49,666 nucleotides of DNA from Mycobacterium sp. 1423905.2 (GTDB lineage Bacteria; Actinomycetota; Actinomycetes; Mycobacteriales; Mycobacteriaceae), in the NCBI RefSeq assembly GCF_001673155.1, contig NZ_LZLE01000353.1:1-49666 (forward strand), read 5' to 3'. A program made the position numbers and the translations under genes. Shown here piece by piece: positions 10,356 through 20,988 of this stretch. A model generated the notes under the pieces. The model worked only from the letters and a program-made list of their open reading frames with translations. It did no database searches and was not told the origin of the DNA. Numbering within the stretch: position 1 is the first letter of the stretch; each line of letters opens with the position of its first letter.

Positions 10356-10819
10356 TATTTGACCTGACTGGGGTTGAGCCGTTCGGCGAGTGCGGCCAGG
10401 CGCCACAGGCATTCCCGGTTGCGGGGATACACCGCGGCCAGTGCGAGGCGATTGGGAATCAGACTGCCCGGGCCCGACGCGGGCACCTCGATCATCTCGA
10501 CCCGGCATCCTTCGGGAATGTCGCTCAGCCGCAGCGTGATACGTGCACCGCCGGCAAGTCCGCCGCGCGCGTGCAAAACGAGTTCCTCACCGGGTGTGCA
10601 ACTTTCGACCACGGTCTTGTCGTCGATCAGCAACGGCCACACCCCGATCGAGTGTCTGATCTCTGAGCCCGGTTCCGGCCAATTCGGATCGACGGCGCGG
10701 GTGCGGCTGTTGCCGACCACCCACTGCGAGTACGTCCAGCCATTGGCCATCACATCCCACACGTTTTGGCGAGATGTCGCCACGTCACGGGTGGCGATCA
10801 ATGTTTCGGTCACCGACAT
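10355..10819 (-). CDS. SRPBCC (START/polyketide cyclase-like) protein
   Basis: 154-residue single-domain protein. The pattern of an N-terminal strand, then VWDVMANGWTYSQWVVG, an acidic turn, antiparallel strands (IRHSIGVWPLLIDDKTVVES) and a long C-terminal helix (ECLWRLAALAERL) matches SRPBCC lipid or polyketide-binding folds. No catalytic residues can be named. AAAGGA lies about 6 bases before the ATG and supports the start. It is the first gene of a two-gene unit with the FAD oxidoreductase and may bind or deliver its hydrophobic substrate (inference). Confidence 0.8.
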   Translation of the reverse strand: MSVTETLIATRDVATSRQNVWDVMANGWTYSQWVVGNSRTRAVDPNWPEPGSEIRHSIGVWPLLIDDKTVVESCTPGEELVLHARGGLAGGARITLRLSDIPEGCRVEMIEVPASGPGSLIPNRLALAAVYPRNRECLWRLAALAERLNPSQVK

Positions 10820-10847
10820 GAGGGTCCTTTCAGGCGAGGATTCTTCT

Positions 10848-10863
10848 CGCGGGGGTACCCGCG
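10848..10863. promoter_or_regulatory. Palindrome upstream of the SRPBCC-FAD oxidoreductase unit
   Basis: CGCGGG and CCCGCG arms flank GGTA, 29 bp upstream of the SRPBCC start. It could be an operator or a 5' leader hairpin. In DNA this GC-rich, a six-base-arm repeat can arise by chance. Confidence 0.22.
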
Positions 10864-10984
10864 CCGGGCGAAACTAGTACGCCGCCGCGCCGGTTAAGTG
10901 GCTGACCACGCCGCGGCGTTTAGCCGAGGACCGCCGCGGTTACTAAATTCACCGTCCGAATGTCCACTGGGGAAAGGCCGAACT

Positions 10985-11341
10985 GTGACTGTGCGACGGT
11001 TGATCCTTGCTGTGAGCGCCGTGCTTCTGCTGGTCGGCGTGATTGGGTTGTTGGTTCCGGTGACGGTCGACAACAGCAACGGCGGGTCGGTGTCCTGCGG
11101 AAACGGGCTTGCCGAGGATTTGTCGTCGGCGCGCAACGCCAACGACAAGAACGGGGCCAACATCCCGATCCTCAACCAGGTCGTCCCGCATACCGACTAC
11201 GTGGCGCAGTGCGAGTCCGCGGTGTCGGGCCGCAGGACCTGGACCATCCCGCTGGCGGTCATCGGGATCGTCGGGATCGGGGCGACACTGCTGCTGCGGC
11301 GCACCGACGGGGTCGGCACCCGCGCCCCCAGAGGCGTCTGA
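10985..11341 (+). CDS. Small two-helix membrane protein with extracytoplasmic loop
   Basis: 118-residue hypothetical protein. A basic N-terminus (MTVRR) precedes helix 1 (about 5-26); a polar loop of about 60 residues follows, then helix 2 (about 87-105) and a short basic tail. By the positive-inside rule both termini face the cytoplasm and the loop faces out. The loop holds exactly two cysteines, C38 and C76, which could form a disulfide. GGGGAAAGG lies 7 bases before the GTG at 10985; a longer upstream reading has no helix-like or conserved sequence. It converges on ephD with 2 bp between the stops. No family recognised. Confidence 0.7.
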   Translation: MTVRRLILAVSAVLLLVGVIGLLVPVTVDNSNGGSVSCGNGLAEDLSSARNANDKNGANIPILNQVVPHTDYVAQCESAVSGRRTWTIPLAVIGIVGIGATLLLRRTDGVGTRAPRGV

Positions 11342-11343
11342 CG

Positions 11344-13125
11344 TCAGATCACCCGCATGCGCGCGGTGCTGCGCAGCGCTTGGGGCAGCACGCGGGAGAT
11401 GCCGTACAACGCATACGCCTCGAAGGTCACCGGCCGGATCGGCTTGTTCTTCTCGACCGACGAGACGATGGCGTCGGCCACTTTGTCCGGCCCGTAGCGG
11501 CGCAGGGCGAACATCTTCTGTAGCTGGCCCTGGCGTCCTTCGACGGCGTCGTCGTTGCCGCGGCGGGCGTGAAACGCCGTGGTCTGGATGATGTTGGTGT
11601 TGATGACCCCGGGGCAGATGGTGGTCAGGCCCACCCCGGCGGCGTCGAGTTCGGCGCGTAAGCAGTCGGAGAACATGAACGTCGCCGCTTTGGAGGTGCA
11701 GTAGGCGCTCAGCGACTGCAGCGGCGCATAGGCAGCCATGGACGACACATTGACAATGTGCCCGCCGGTCCCGCGTTCGACCATGCGGCGTCCGAACGAG
11801 CGGCAGCCGTTGACCACGCCGCCGAGGTTGATGTCCAGCACCCGGTCGAACTGGTCGGCCGGGATGTCCAGGAAAGCGCCCGCCTGGCCGATGCCGGCGT
11901 TGTTGACGACGATGTCGGGCACTCCGTGTTCGGCGCTGACCCGCTCGGCGAAGGCCTCGACCGCGTCGGCGTCCGACACGTCGAGCACATAGGGGTGGGC
12001 CACGCCGCCGCGCACGGCGATCTCGGCGGCGGTCTCCTTGACGGTGGCTTCGTCGATATCGCTGATCACGACTTCGGCCCCATCCCGCGCGAACGCCAGC
12101 GCGGTCTCGCGACCGATGCCGCTGCCGGCCCCGGTGACTGACACCAGGGTGTCCCCGAACCGGGCGCGGGGGCGGCCGACCTGGGCGCGCAGCAGCGCAC
12201 GGCTGGGCTGTCTGTCTTCGGCGAGGTCGGCGAAATCGTGCACGGCGGCCGCCATCACCTGCGGGTGCGACATCGGTGAGAAGTGTCCGGCGCGAATGTC
12301 GCGCCGCCACAGTCGCGGCACCCAACGGGCCGTCTCGTCGTAGCCGTAGGGCCGCACGTACTGGTCCTGGGTGTTAACGATCAGCTGCACCGGCACGTCG
12401 ACGATGTGCACGCCCCGGCGGCGCCAGCTTGCCGAGAAGGTGCGGAAGTAGTTGGCGGGGTATGTCTTAACCGATTGAGCGGCGTCGCGCGCCAGCTTGT
12501 CGGAATGGTGAATCTGCTCGACGGGGATGTTGTCGACGATGCCGCGCCGTACGCCGGGCACCGACAGCGCCAAGCGCAGCAACAGCGGCGCCAGCACTGG
12601 TATGGAGAACAACGCCATATAGCTCAGCCGCAAAGCCTGGGAGAGTGAGCGGGCGAACCGTCGCGGGCGCCACGGCCGCCGCAGACCGCTGAAGATGTAA
12701 TCGGCCAGCTGCTCATGGCTCGGCCCGGACACGGAAGTGAACGCCGCGACCCGGTCGCTGGCGCCGGGCCGGCTCAGGTACTCCCAAACCCCCACCGATC
12801 CCCAGTCGTGGGCCAGCACGTGCACGGGCCGGCCGGGGCTCAGCTCGCCGATGACCGCCGCGAAGTCGTCGGCAAATCGAGCCATGGCGTAGGCGGACAC
12901 CGGTTTGGGCACCGACGAGAAGCCGACGCCGCGATTGTCGTAGCGGACGATCCGGAACCGCTCGGCCAACAGCGGAACGACGCCGTCCCACAACACGTGC
13001 GAGTCCGGCCACCCGTGGACCAGCACGACGGTCGGCCCCTCGGGGTTGCCTTCCTCGTAGACCGCGATGCGGACCCCGTCCTGGCTGTCGACGAACCGCT
13101 GGGGCGCCTGTGTAGTTGCCGACAT
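11344..13125 (-). CDS. ephD: EphD: epoxide hydrolase-like alpha/beta hydrolase fused to short-chain dehydrogenase
   Basis: 593-residue two-domain protein. Residues 1-about 300 form an alpha/beta hydrolase with HGWPDS (oxyanion side) and nucleophile Asp107 in AHDWGS. After a short linker, a short-chain dehydrogenase domain starts with the NAD(P) motif TGAGSGIGRE and has the catalytic YCTSK. EphD of M. tuberculosis (Rv2214c) has the same fusion and has been linked to modification of epoxy-mycolic acids (literature memory). GGAGG lies five bases before the ATG at 13125. It is divergent from dlaT across a 210-bp gap. Confidence 0.94.
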   Translation of the reverse strand: MSATTQAPQRFVDSQDGVRIAVYEEGNPEGPTVVLVHGWPDSHVLWDGVVPLLAERFRIVRYDNRGVGFSSVPKPVSAYAMARFADDFAAVIGELSPGRPVHVLAHDWGSVGVWEYLSRPGASDRVAAFTSVSGPSHEQLADYIFSGLRRPWRPRRFARSLSQALRLSYMALFSIPVLAPLLLRLALSVPGVRRGIVDNIPVEQIHHSDKLARDAAQSVKTYPANYFRTFSASWRRRGVHIVDVPVQLIVNTQDQYVRPYGYDETARWVPRLWRRDIRAGHFSPMSHPQVMAAAVHDFADLAEDRQPSRALLRAQVGRPRARFGDTLVSVTGAGSGIGRETALAFARDGAEVVISDIDEATVKETAAEIAVRGGVAHPYVLDVSDADAVEAFAERVSAEHGVPDIVVNNAGIGQAGAFLDIPADQFDRVLDINLGGVVNGCRSFGRRMVERGTGGHIVNVSSMAAYAPLQSLSAYCTSKAATFMFSDCLRAELDAAGVGLTTICPGVINTNIIQTTAFHARRGNDDAVEGRQGQLQKMFALRRYGPDKVADAIVSSVEKNKPIRPVTFEAYALYGISRVLPQALRSTARMRVI

Positions 13126-13335
13126 CAAACCTCCGACTGCCGCGCTTTGCTGGGCTCTCAGTGGGCACACCGTAGCAAGGGGCTCCGACGGCCAGCTGGC
13201 CCTGGCTGTGTGCCGACAAAAATGCGGTGACAGGATAGTTTCGACATCAAATGGGTTTCCCGCCAGCTTCATCATGGTGTGGTAAGCCAGAGATCGACGT
13301 GTGCCGACCGACGACCGATCCAGGAGTCAATAACG

Positions 13336-15177
13336 ATGGCCTTCTCAGTCCAGATGCCGGCACTTGGTGAGAGCGTCACCGAGGGAACGGTCACCCGCTG
13401 GCTCAAGCAAGAAGGCGACACGGTCGAAGTCGACGAGCCTCTGGTGGAAGTGTCCACGGACAAGGTCGACACCGAGATCCCGTCGCCGGCCGCGGGTGTG
13501 CTGACCAAGATCGTCGCCCAAGAGGACGACACGGTGGAGGTGGGCGGTGAACTCGCCGTCATCGGTGACTCCGAGGACAGCAACGACGGCGGTGACGGCA
13601 CGGGCGACTCCGGTCAGCAGGACAGCGGCGAGCAGGCCCCGGCCGAGCAACAAGCCGAGCCAGAGCCAGAGCCAGAGCCCGAACCCGAACCCGACCGCGA
13701 GCCCGAGCCAGAACCGGCGCCCCAGGCGAAGTCCGGTGGTGCCGGCGGCGGCGGTGACTCGACGCCCGTCCTGATGCCCGAGTTGGGCGAGTCGGTGACG
13801 GAAGGGACGGTCACCCGCTGGCTGAAGAAGGTGGGCGATACCGTCGAGGTCGACGAGGCGCTGGTGGAAGTGTCCACCGACAAGGTGGACACCGAGATTC
13901 CCTCGCCGGTGGCCGGAGTGTTGCAAAGCATCACCGCCGAAGAAGACGACGTGGTGCAGGTGGGCGGGGAATTGGCCCGCATCGGGTCCGGGGCACAAGC
14001 CGGCGGCGACTCCCAGCCCGAGCCCAAGCCCGAACCGGAGGCCAAACCGGAGCCCGAACCGGAACCCGAACCGGAGCCCAAGGCCGAGAAGAAGCCGGAA
14101 CCCACGCCGGGACCGAAACCGGAGCCCAAGCCGGAGCCCAAGCCGCAAGCCGAAGAAAAGCCCTCGCCCAAGCCCGAGCCAGATCAGGGGCAGCCGTCCG
14201 GCCAGGGCGACGGTGCGCCGTATGTCACTCCGTTGGTGCGAAAGCTGGCCGCGGAGAACAACATTGACCTGGCCGAGGTGACCGGCACCGGAGTCGGTGG
14301 ACGCATCCGCAAGCAGGACGTGCTGGCCGCCGCCGAAGAGAAGAAGCAGCAGAAAGAACAAGCACCGGCCCCAGCAGCGCAGTCCCAGGCCGCCGCACCC
14401 GCGGCCAAGGCGCCCGCTGCCGCCGCCCCCTCGCCATCACCCTCGCTGGCGCACCTGCGGGGCACCACCCAGAAGGCGACCCGGATCCGGCAGATCACCG
14501 CGGCCAAGACCCGAGAGTCGCTGCAAGCCACGGCACAGCTCACCCAGACCCACGAGGTCGACATGACCAAGATCGTGTCGTTGCGGGCTAAAGCCAAAAC
14601 CGCCTTCGCCGAGCGCGAAGGGGTGAACCTGACGTATCTGCCGTTCATCGCCAGAGCGGTGATCGACGCGCTGAAGGTTCATCCCAACGTCAACGCCAGC
14701 TACAACGAGGACTCCAAGGAGATCACCTACTACGACGCCGAGCACCTCGGTTTCGCGGTGGACACCGAGCAAGGCCTGCTCTCCCCCGTGATCCACAACG
14801 CCGGCGACTTGTCGCTGGCCGGGTTGGCCCGGGCCATCGCCGACATCGCCGCGCGTGCCCGGTCCAACAAGCTCAAGCCGGACGAACTCTCCGGCGGCAC
14901 GTTCACGATCACCAATATCGGCAGTCAGGGCGCGTTGTTCGACACCCCGATTCTGGTGCCGCCGCAGGCCGCCATGTTGGGCACCGGGGCCATCGTGCGC
15001 CGGCCGCGGGTGATCGTCGACGAATTCGGCAACGAGTCGATCGGCGTGCGTTCGGTTTGCTACCTGCCCCTGACTTATGACCATCGCCTGATCGACGGCG
15101 CCGACGCCGGACGTTTCCTCACCACCATCAAGCACCGCCTTGAAGAGGGAGCTTTCGAGGCCGATCTAGGGCTTTAG
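13336..15177 (+). CDS. dlaT: Dihydrolipoamide acyltransferase (pyruvate dehydrogenase E2)
   Basis: 613-residue E2 subunit, which transfers acyl groups from lipoate to CoA; in M. tuberculosis it also serves peroxynitrite reductase (known). Two lipoyl domains carry K43 and K183 in identical [13 protein letters not shown] motifs. Two linkers (about residues 96-135 and 224-288) are runs of Glu-Pro and Lys-Pro dipeptides. A subunit-binding domain starts near 294 ([11 protein letters not shown]). The C-terminal catalytic domain has His583 in [13 protein letters not shown]. It is about 60 residues longer than the 553-residue tuberculosis protein, all in the linkers. AGGAG precedes the ATG. Confidence 0.96.
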   Translation: MAFSVQMPALGESVTEGTVTRWLKQEGDTVEVDEPLVEVSTDKVDTEIPSPAAGVLTKIVAQEDDTVEVGGELAVIGDSEDSNDGGDGTGDSGQQDSGEQAPAEQQAEPEPEPEPEPEPDREPEPEPAPQAKSGGAGGGGDSTPVLMPELGESVTEGTVTRWLKKVGDTVEVDEALVEVSTDKVDTEIPSPVAGVLQSITAEEDDVVQVGGELARIGSGAQAGGDSQPEPKPEPEAKPEPEPEPEPEPKAEKKPEPTPGPKPEPKPEPKPQAEEKPSPKPEPDQGQPSGQGDGAPYVTPLVRKLAAENNIDLAEVTGTGVGGRIRKQDVLAAAEEKKQQKEQAPAPAAQSQAAAPAAKAPAAAAPSPSPSLAHLRGTTQKATRIRQITAAKTRESLQATAQLTQTHEVDMTKIVSLRAKAKTAFAEREGVNLTYLPFIARAVIDALKVHPNVNASYNEDSKEITYYDAEHLGFAVDTEQGLLSPVIHNAGDLSLAGLARAIADIAARARSNKLKPDELSGGTFTITNIGSQGALFDTPILVPPQAAMLGTGAIVRRPRVIVDEFGNESIGVRSVCYLPLTYDHRLIDGADAGRFLTTIKHRLEEGAFEADLGL

Positions 15178-15192
15178 GAAGGCTTCTTCACC

Positions 15193-16104
15193 GTGGACAA
15201 CGCCGTTATCGCGATAGCGGGTTCGTCTGGCTTGATCGGCTCGGCCCTGACCTCCGCGCTGCGCGCCGCCGACCATACCGTGCTGCGCATCGTGCGCCGG
15301 ACACCGACGAATTCCGAAGAGCTGCACTGGAATCCCGAAAGCGGTGAGTTCGATCCCGACGCGCTGCTGGATGTCGACGTGGTCGTCAATCTGTGCGGCG
15401 TCAACATCGGCAAGCGTCGCTGGTCGGGGGCGTTCAAGCAGAGTTTGCGCGACAGCCGGATCGCCCCGACCGAGGTGCTGGCGGCCGCCGTCGCCGACGC
15501 CGGTGTCAGCACCCTGATCAATGCCAGCGCCGTCGGCTACTACGGGGACACCAAGAATCGCGTCGTCGACGAAAACGATTCCGCCGGAGCCGGTTTCCTG
15601 GCTCAACTGTGCGTGGACTGGGAAGCCGCGACGCTGCCAGCGCAGTACAGCGGCACCCGAGTTGTGTTGGCACGCACCGGAATTGTGCTGGCCCCGTCGG
15701 GCGGTGCGCTGCGCATGATGCGACCGGTGTTCTCGGTCGGGCTGGGTGCACGGCTGGGCAGCGGCCGGCAGTACATGTCCTGGATCAGCCTTGAGGACGA
15801 GGTGCGGGCGTTGCTGTTCGCGATCTCACATCCCACGTTGTCCGGCCCGGTCAACCTGACCGGACCGGCGCCGGTCACCAACGCCGAGTTCACCACGGCC
15901 TTCGGCCGCGCCATCAACCGACCGACGCCGTTGGCGGTGCCGGGGTTCGCGGTCCGGGCGGCCCTGGGTGAATTCGCCGACGAAGGTTTGCTCACCGGGC
16001 AGCGCGCCATTCCGTCGGCGTTGGAGCGCGCCGGATTTCAGTTCCACCACAACACGATTGGCGAGGCCCTGGAGTACGCGACGCTGCGGCTTCGCGAGCC
16101 GTAG
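15193..16104 (+). CDS. TIGR01777-type NAD(P)-binding epimerase (Rv2216-like)
   Basis: 303-residue SDR-fold protein. The nucleotide-binding motif [10 protein letters not shown] begins about residue 10, followed by [30 protein letters not shown] and the C-terminal DUF1731-like segment that ends the family. Substrate unknown. AGGAAGG lies 10 bases before the GTG start. It stands between dlaT and lipB, as in M. tuberculosis, and is probably co-transcribed with dlaT (15-bp gap). Confidence 0.9.
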   Translation: MDNAVIAIAGSSGLIGSALTSALRAADHTVLRIVRRTPTNSEELHWNPESGEFDPDALLDVDVVVNLCGVNIGKRRWSGAFKQSLRDSRIAPTEVLAAAVADAGVSTLINASAVGYYGDTKNRVVDENDSAGAGFLAQLCVDWEAATLPAQYSGTRVVLARTGIVLAPSGGALRMMRPVFSVGLGARLGSGRQYMSWISLEDEVRALLFAISHPTLSGPVNLTGPAPVTNAEFTTAFGRAINRPTPLAVPGFAVRAALGEFADEGLLTGQRAIPSALERAGFQFHHNTIGEALEYATLRLREP

Positions 16105-16126
16105 CCCGCGGGGTAGCCTCGGTTCT

Positions 16127-16828
16127 GTGACGGGGTCCATCCGATCCAGCGCCGCCCCTATCGCGGTACGCCAGCTGAGGTCCATCGACTACTCAGACGC
16201 CTGGCAATTGCAGCGTGAGCTGGCCCAGGCCCGGGTCGCCGGTGGCGCCGACACGCTCCTGCTGTTGGAGCATCCCGCGGTCTATACCGCTGGCCGGCGC
16301 ACCGAGCCGCACGAACGCCCCAGCGACGGAACTCCGGTGATCGACACCGACCGCGGCGGCAAGATCACCTGGCATGGCCCCGGCCAATTGGTCGGCTACC
16401 CGATCATCGGCCTGGCCGAGCCCCTCGACGTGGTCAAGTACGTGCGGCGCCTCGAGGAGGCATTGATCACCGTTTGCGGCGAATTGGGGCTCGACACCGG
16501 CCGGGTCGACGGCCGCTCCGGCGTGTGGCTGCCGGCCGGTGACGGCCGGCCCGCTCGAAAGATCGCCGCTATCGGCGTCCGGGTGTCGCGCGCCACCACG
16601 TTGCACGGATTTGCGCTCAACTGTGATTGTGACTTGCAAGCCTTCACCAGAATCGTGCCCTGCGGGATCGCTGACGCCGGAGTGACGTCCCTGACGGCCG
16701 AATTGGGACGTACGGTCACCGTCGCAGACGTGCGCAGCCGGGTCGCTGACGCGGTGTGCGACGCCTTGGACGGTGTGCTGCCGGTCCAAGAGCATGTCCC
16801 GGGTGGCCGCGTAGCATCGACGTTGTGA
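16127..16828 (+). CDS. lipB: Octanoyl-ACP:protein N-octanoyltransferase
   Basis: 233-residue enzyme that moves octanoyl from acyl carrier protein to lipoyl-domain lysines. The catalytic dyad is Lys145 ([11 protein letters not shown]) and Cys179 (IVPCGI), and the [18 protein letters not shown] block is present. The GTG at 16127 gives an N-terminus (MTGSIRS) matching the tuberculosis protein. Its stop overlaps the lipA GTG by 4 bp. The acyl product is the substrate of LipA. Confidence 0.95.
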   Translation: MTGSIRSSAAPIAVRQLRSIDYSDAWQLQRELAQARVAGGADTLLLLEHPAVYTAGRRTEPHERPSDGTPVIDTDRGGKITWHGPGQLVGYPIIGLAEPLDVVKYVRRLEEALITVCGELGLDTGRVDGRSGVWLPAGDGRPARKIAAIGVRVSRATTLHGFALNCDCDLQAFTRIVPCGIADAGVTSLTAELGRTVTVADVRSRVADAVCDALDGVLPVQEHVPGGRVASTL

Positions 16829-17763
16829 CTGTCGCTCCGGAAGGCCGCAAACTGCTGCGCCTCGAGGTGCGCAACGCCGAGACGCCGATCGAGCGCAAAC
16901 CGCCGTGGATCAAGACGCGGGTCCGGATGGGCCCGGAGTACACCGAACTCAAAAGCCTGGTGCGACGTGAGGGTCTGCACACGGTCTGTGAAGAGGCCGG
17001 CTGCCCCAACATCTTCGAATGCTGGGAAGACCGGGAAGCCACCTTCCTGATCGGCGGCGACCAATGCACCCGCCGTTGCGACTTCTGCCAGATCGACACC
17101 GGCAAGCCCGCCGCGCTGGACCGCGACGAGCCCCGCCGGGTCGCCGAGAGCGTGCAGGCGATGGGCCTGCGGTACGCCACCGTCACCGGCGTGGCCCGCG
17201 ACGACCTGCCCGACGGCGGCGCGTGGCTCTACGCCCAGACCGTGCGCGCCATCAAGGAACTCAACCCGCACACCGGCGTCGAACTGCTGATCCCCGACTT
17301 CAACGGCGCGCCCACCCGACTCGCCGAAGTCTTCGAGTCCCGCCCAGAAGTGTTGGCGCACAACGTCGAAACGGTGCCGCGCATCTTCAAGCGCATCCGC
17401 CCGGCCTTCACCTACCAGCGCAGCCTCGACGTGATCACCGCCGCGCGCGACTTCGGATTGGTGACCAAGAGCAACCTGATCCTGGGTATGGGCGAAACGC
17501 CCGAGGAGGTGCGCACCGCCCTGGCCGATCTCCATCGCGCCGGCTGCGACATCGTCACCATCACCCAGTACCTGCGCCCGTCGGCGCGCCACCACCCCGT
17601 CGATCGCTGGGTGCGGCCCGAAGAGTTCGTCGAGCATGCGCAGCACGCCGAGCAAATCGGCTTCGCCGGGGTGCTGGCCGGACCGCTGGTGCGCTCGTCC
17701 TACCGGGCGGGACGCCTCTACGAACAGGCCGCTGTTCGCCACCGTCACTCAGCCCCGCGCTGA
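16825..17763 (+). CDS. lipA: Lipoyl synthase
   Basis: 312-residue radical SAM enzyme that inserts two sulfurs into octanoyl groups. The radical SAM cysteines are C81, C85 and C88 (CTRRCDFC). The auxiliary cluster cysteines C55, C60 and C66 lie in [12 protein letters not shown]. The C-terminal RSSYRAG block that holds the auxiliary cluster serine is present. The GTG at 16825 overlaps the lipB stop. Together with LipB it supplies lipoate to DlaT and to the glycine cleavage H protein. Confidence 0.96.
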   Translation: MTVAPEGRKLLRLEVRNAETPIERKPPWIKTRVRMGPEYTELKSLVRREGLHTVCEEAGCPNIFECWEDREATFLIGGDQCTRRCDFCQIDTGKPAALDRDEPRRVAESVQAMGLRYATVTGVARDDLPDGGAWLYAQTVRAIKELNPHTGVELLIPDFNGAPTRLAEVFESRPEVLAHNVETVPRIFKRIRPAFTYQRSLDVITAARDFGLVTKSNLILGMGETPEEVRTALADLHRAGCDIVTITQYLRPSARHHPVDRWVRPEEFVEHAQHAEQIGFAGVLAGPLVRSSYRAGRLYEQAAVRHRHSAPR

Positions 17764-17784
17764 GCGTCACTATCCTTGGTGACT

Positions 17785-18537
17785 ATGGCCAAATCCCGTA
17801 ACGCCGCCGAGACCAAGGCAGCCAAAGAGGAAGCGAAGGCTGCCCGCAAGGCCGCCGCTCGGGAGCGCCGCAGCCAGCTGTGGCAGGCGTTCAGCATGCA
17901 GCGCAAAGAAGACAAGCGCCTACTGCCGTACATGATCGGCGCCTTCGTCCTCATCGTGGCCATCGCGGTGGCCGTCGGACTGTGGGCCGGCGGATTCACC
18001 ATGATCCTGCTCATCGTCTTCGGCGTGGTGCTCGGCGCGCTGGCGGCCTTCATCATCTTCGGTCGGCGCGCCCAGCGCAGCGTCTACCGCAAAGCCGAAG
18101 GGCAGACCGGCGCCGCGGCCTGGGCGCTGGAGAACCTGCGCGGCAAGTGGCGGGTCACGCCGGGAGTGGCGGCGACCGGTCACTTCGACGCCGTGCACCG
18201 GGTGATCGGCCGGCCCGGCGTCATCTTCGTCGCCGAAGGATCGGCCAACCGCGTCAAACCGCTGTTGGCGCAGGAGAAGAAGCGCACCGCGCGGCTGATC
18301 GGCGACGTGCCAATCTACGACATCGTCGTCGGCAACGGCGACGGCGAGATTCCGCTGGCCAAGCTCGAACGCCACCTCACCCGGCTGCCGGCCAACATCT
18401 CGGTCAAGCAGATCGACACCTTGGAGTCGCGGCTGGCCGCGCTGGGCACCCGAGCCGGCGCAAGCATGCTGCCCAAGGGTCCACTGCCCACCAACGCCAA
18501 GATGCGTGGCGTGCAGCGCACGGTGCGGCGGAAATAA
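17785..18537 (+). CDS. DUF4191 membrane protein (Rv2219-like)
   Basis: 250-residue protein. The first about 45 residues are a charged Ala/Lys/Arg/Glu helix, probably coiled. Two adjacent membrane helices follow (about 52-72 and 73-94), and then a soluble about 150-residue domain ending in a basic tail. This matches DUF4191, which has no known function. The ATG at 17785 is chosen over the GTG six bases upstream. It lies 21 bp after lipA. Confidence 0.88.
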   Translation: MAKSRNAAETKAAKEEAKAARKAAARERRSQLWQAFSMQRKEDKRLLPYMIGAFVLIVAIAVAVGLWAGGFTMILLIVFGVVLGALAAFIIFGRRAQRSVYRKAEGQTGAAAWALENLRGKWRVTPGVAATGHFDAVHRVIGRPGVIFVAEGSANRVKPLLAQEKKRTARLIGDVPIYDIVVGNGDGEIPLAKLERHLTRLPANISVKQIDTLESRLAALGTRAGASMLPKGPLPTNAKMRGVQRTVRRK

Positions 18538-18605
18538 CGCGGCGATCGCAAGCGCGGCGTAGCCGGGCGCAGCGCCTCGCCGCCAAAAAATAGTCTGCAG
18601 CCGAG

Positions 18606-19025
18606 TCAGCGCCTGACCACCGCGGTAGCGGTCAGCCGGTCCTGTAGTCCGCGCCCGTCCGAATCGGTGAACAACGGCGGCACCACCAGCCCGATCAGCA
18701 GGCCCCGCACCGCCAACCGGCCGATGCCGATGGGCGCTGGGGCGCCGACCGAAGCCACCTGCAGACCCAACAGCAACTGGCCGGGACTGAAGCCGAACAG
18801 CCGCACCGACACCGCACCCAGAACCAGCCAGACGGCCAGCACAGCCGTCGAGAGCATTGGCATGGAAATCAGTCCGAATCGCATGGCCAGCAACGCCAGC
18901 CCGTAACCGATCAGCCAGTCGATCAGCAGCGCGCCGAATCGCCGCCCCGTTCCCGCCAGCGAACCCGGGCCACTGCGCGGCAGGCCCAATGCCTCACCGG
19001 GGTAGGTCGACGGCGACTCCGACAT
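18606..19025 (-). CDS. RDD-family membrane protein (Rv2219A-like)
   Basis: 139-residue RDD protein. It starts with a Ser/Pro-rich tail and then RRFGALLIDWLIGYGLALLA, where the Arg and Asp residues are those of the RDD signature. A second helix and the conserved GLQDRLTATAVV end follow. Function is unknown; some RDD proteins act in ion exchange. The start is the ATG at 19025; a GTG lies one codon upstream. It converges on the DUF4191 gene. The 68-bp gap at 18538-18605 holds GC-rich half-stems but no clear terminator. Confidence 0.88.
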   Translation of the reverse strand: MSESPSTYPGEALGLPRSGPGSLAGTGRRFGALLIDWLIGYGLALLAMRFGLISMPMLSTAVLAVWLVLGAVSVRLFGFSPGQLLLGLQVASVGAPAPIGIGRLAVRGLLIGLVVPPLFTDSDGRGLQDRLTATAVVRR

Positions 19026-19170
19026 CACTGACCTGGCCCGACGGTCGAAGACTCCGGTCGCGCTGACAACCCGCGCGAAATCACCGTCGGACCAGTTACG
19101 ATCTTGCCGATCATGGCTTCACAATAGGGCCCGGGCACAACCCGGAAACTGATGCCGCCGCTGTGGTCAC

Positions 19171-19186
19171 GTAACGTCTGCGCAAC
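19171..19186 (+). promoter_or_regulatory. Candidate GlnR box upstream of glnA1
   Basis: GTAACGTCTGCGCAAC fits the AC-n9-AC, gTnAC-n6-GaAAC-like pattern known for the nitrogen regulator GlnR of actinobacteria. It lies 71 bp upstream of the glnA1 start, followed by a possible -35 (TTGACC, 19193-19198). No well-spaced -10 is clear. The other bases of 19026-19256 show no further gene or RNA. Confidence 0.45.
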
Positions 19187-19256
19187 ACGGGGTTGACCAA
19201 CCGGCAACAACTGCTCCCTAGCGTCGGCCGCGAATCACCAAGTAAAGGAGCACTCT

Positions 19257-20690
<1,434 letters not shown>

Positions 20691-20711
20691 GGAAGACGTT
20701 TAGCACCGAAG

Positions 20712-20764
20712 CCGCCCGCGCGTAGATCCGCAATCCGCCGACCTACTCGCGGGCGGTTTTCGTT
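20712..20764 (+). terminator. Rho-independent terminator after glnA1
   Basis: CCGCCCGCG (20712-20720) pairs with CGCGGGCGG (20748-20756) and is followed at once by TTTTCGTTTT. The stem starts 22 bp after the glnA1 stop. It separates glnA1 from the accessory block downstream. Confidence 0.75.
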
Positions 20765-20771
20765 TTGGAAC

Positions 20772-20787
20772 TACCGATTGGTCGGTA
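20772..20787. promoter_or_regulatory. TACCGA-4-TCGGTA inverted repeat, possible TetR-type operator
   Basis: TACCGATTGGTCGGTA is a perfect inverted repeat with six-base arms and a TTGG spacer. It lies 8 bp beyond the glnA1 terminator and about 200 bp before the first flavin monooxygenase gene. Its form resembles TetR-family operators. No TetR gene is in the window, and the only nearby regulator is AraC-type. The rest of 20788-20988 holds no gene that I can support. Confidence 0.35.
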
Positions 20788-20988
20788 TAGCCCTCCCATA
20801 CGGCCATGACCAATCAACGCCGATCGTCAACGGCTCGGCGGAGCGCACCACCAAACGATGTGACCTTGCTCATAGCGAGCCACAAGTTAGCCGGTACGGC
20901 GTGTTCGGATGGTCAAACCGATTCAACACAATGACCGAGTAGTACGGCGCACGCTCCGCGACAGCATTCGGCAGAAGGTAGGTGTTCT

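Noticed and set aside
13618..14190. Glu-Pro repeat tracts considered as a tandem-repeat or mobile element
   Set aside because: They keep the reading frame and lie exactly at the two E2 linkers, so they are part of dlaT.
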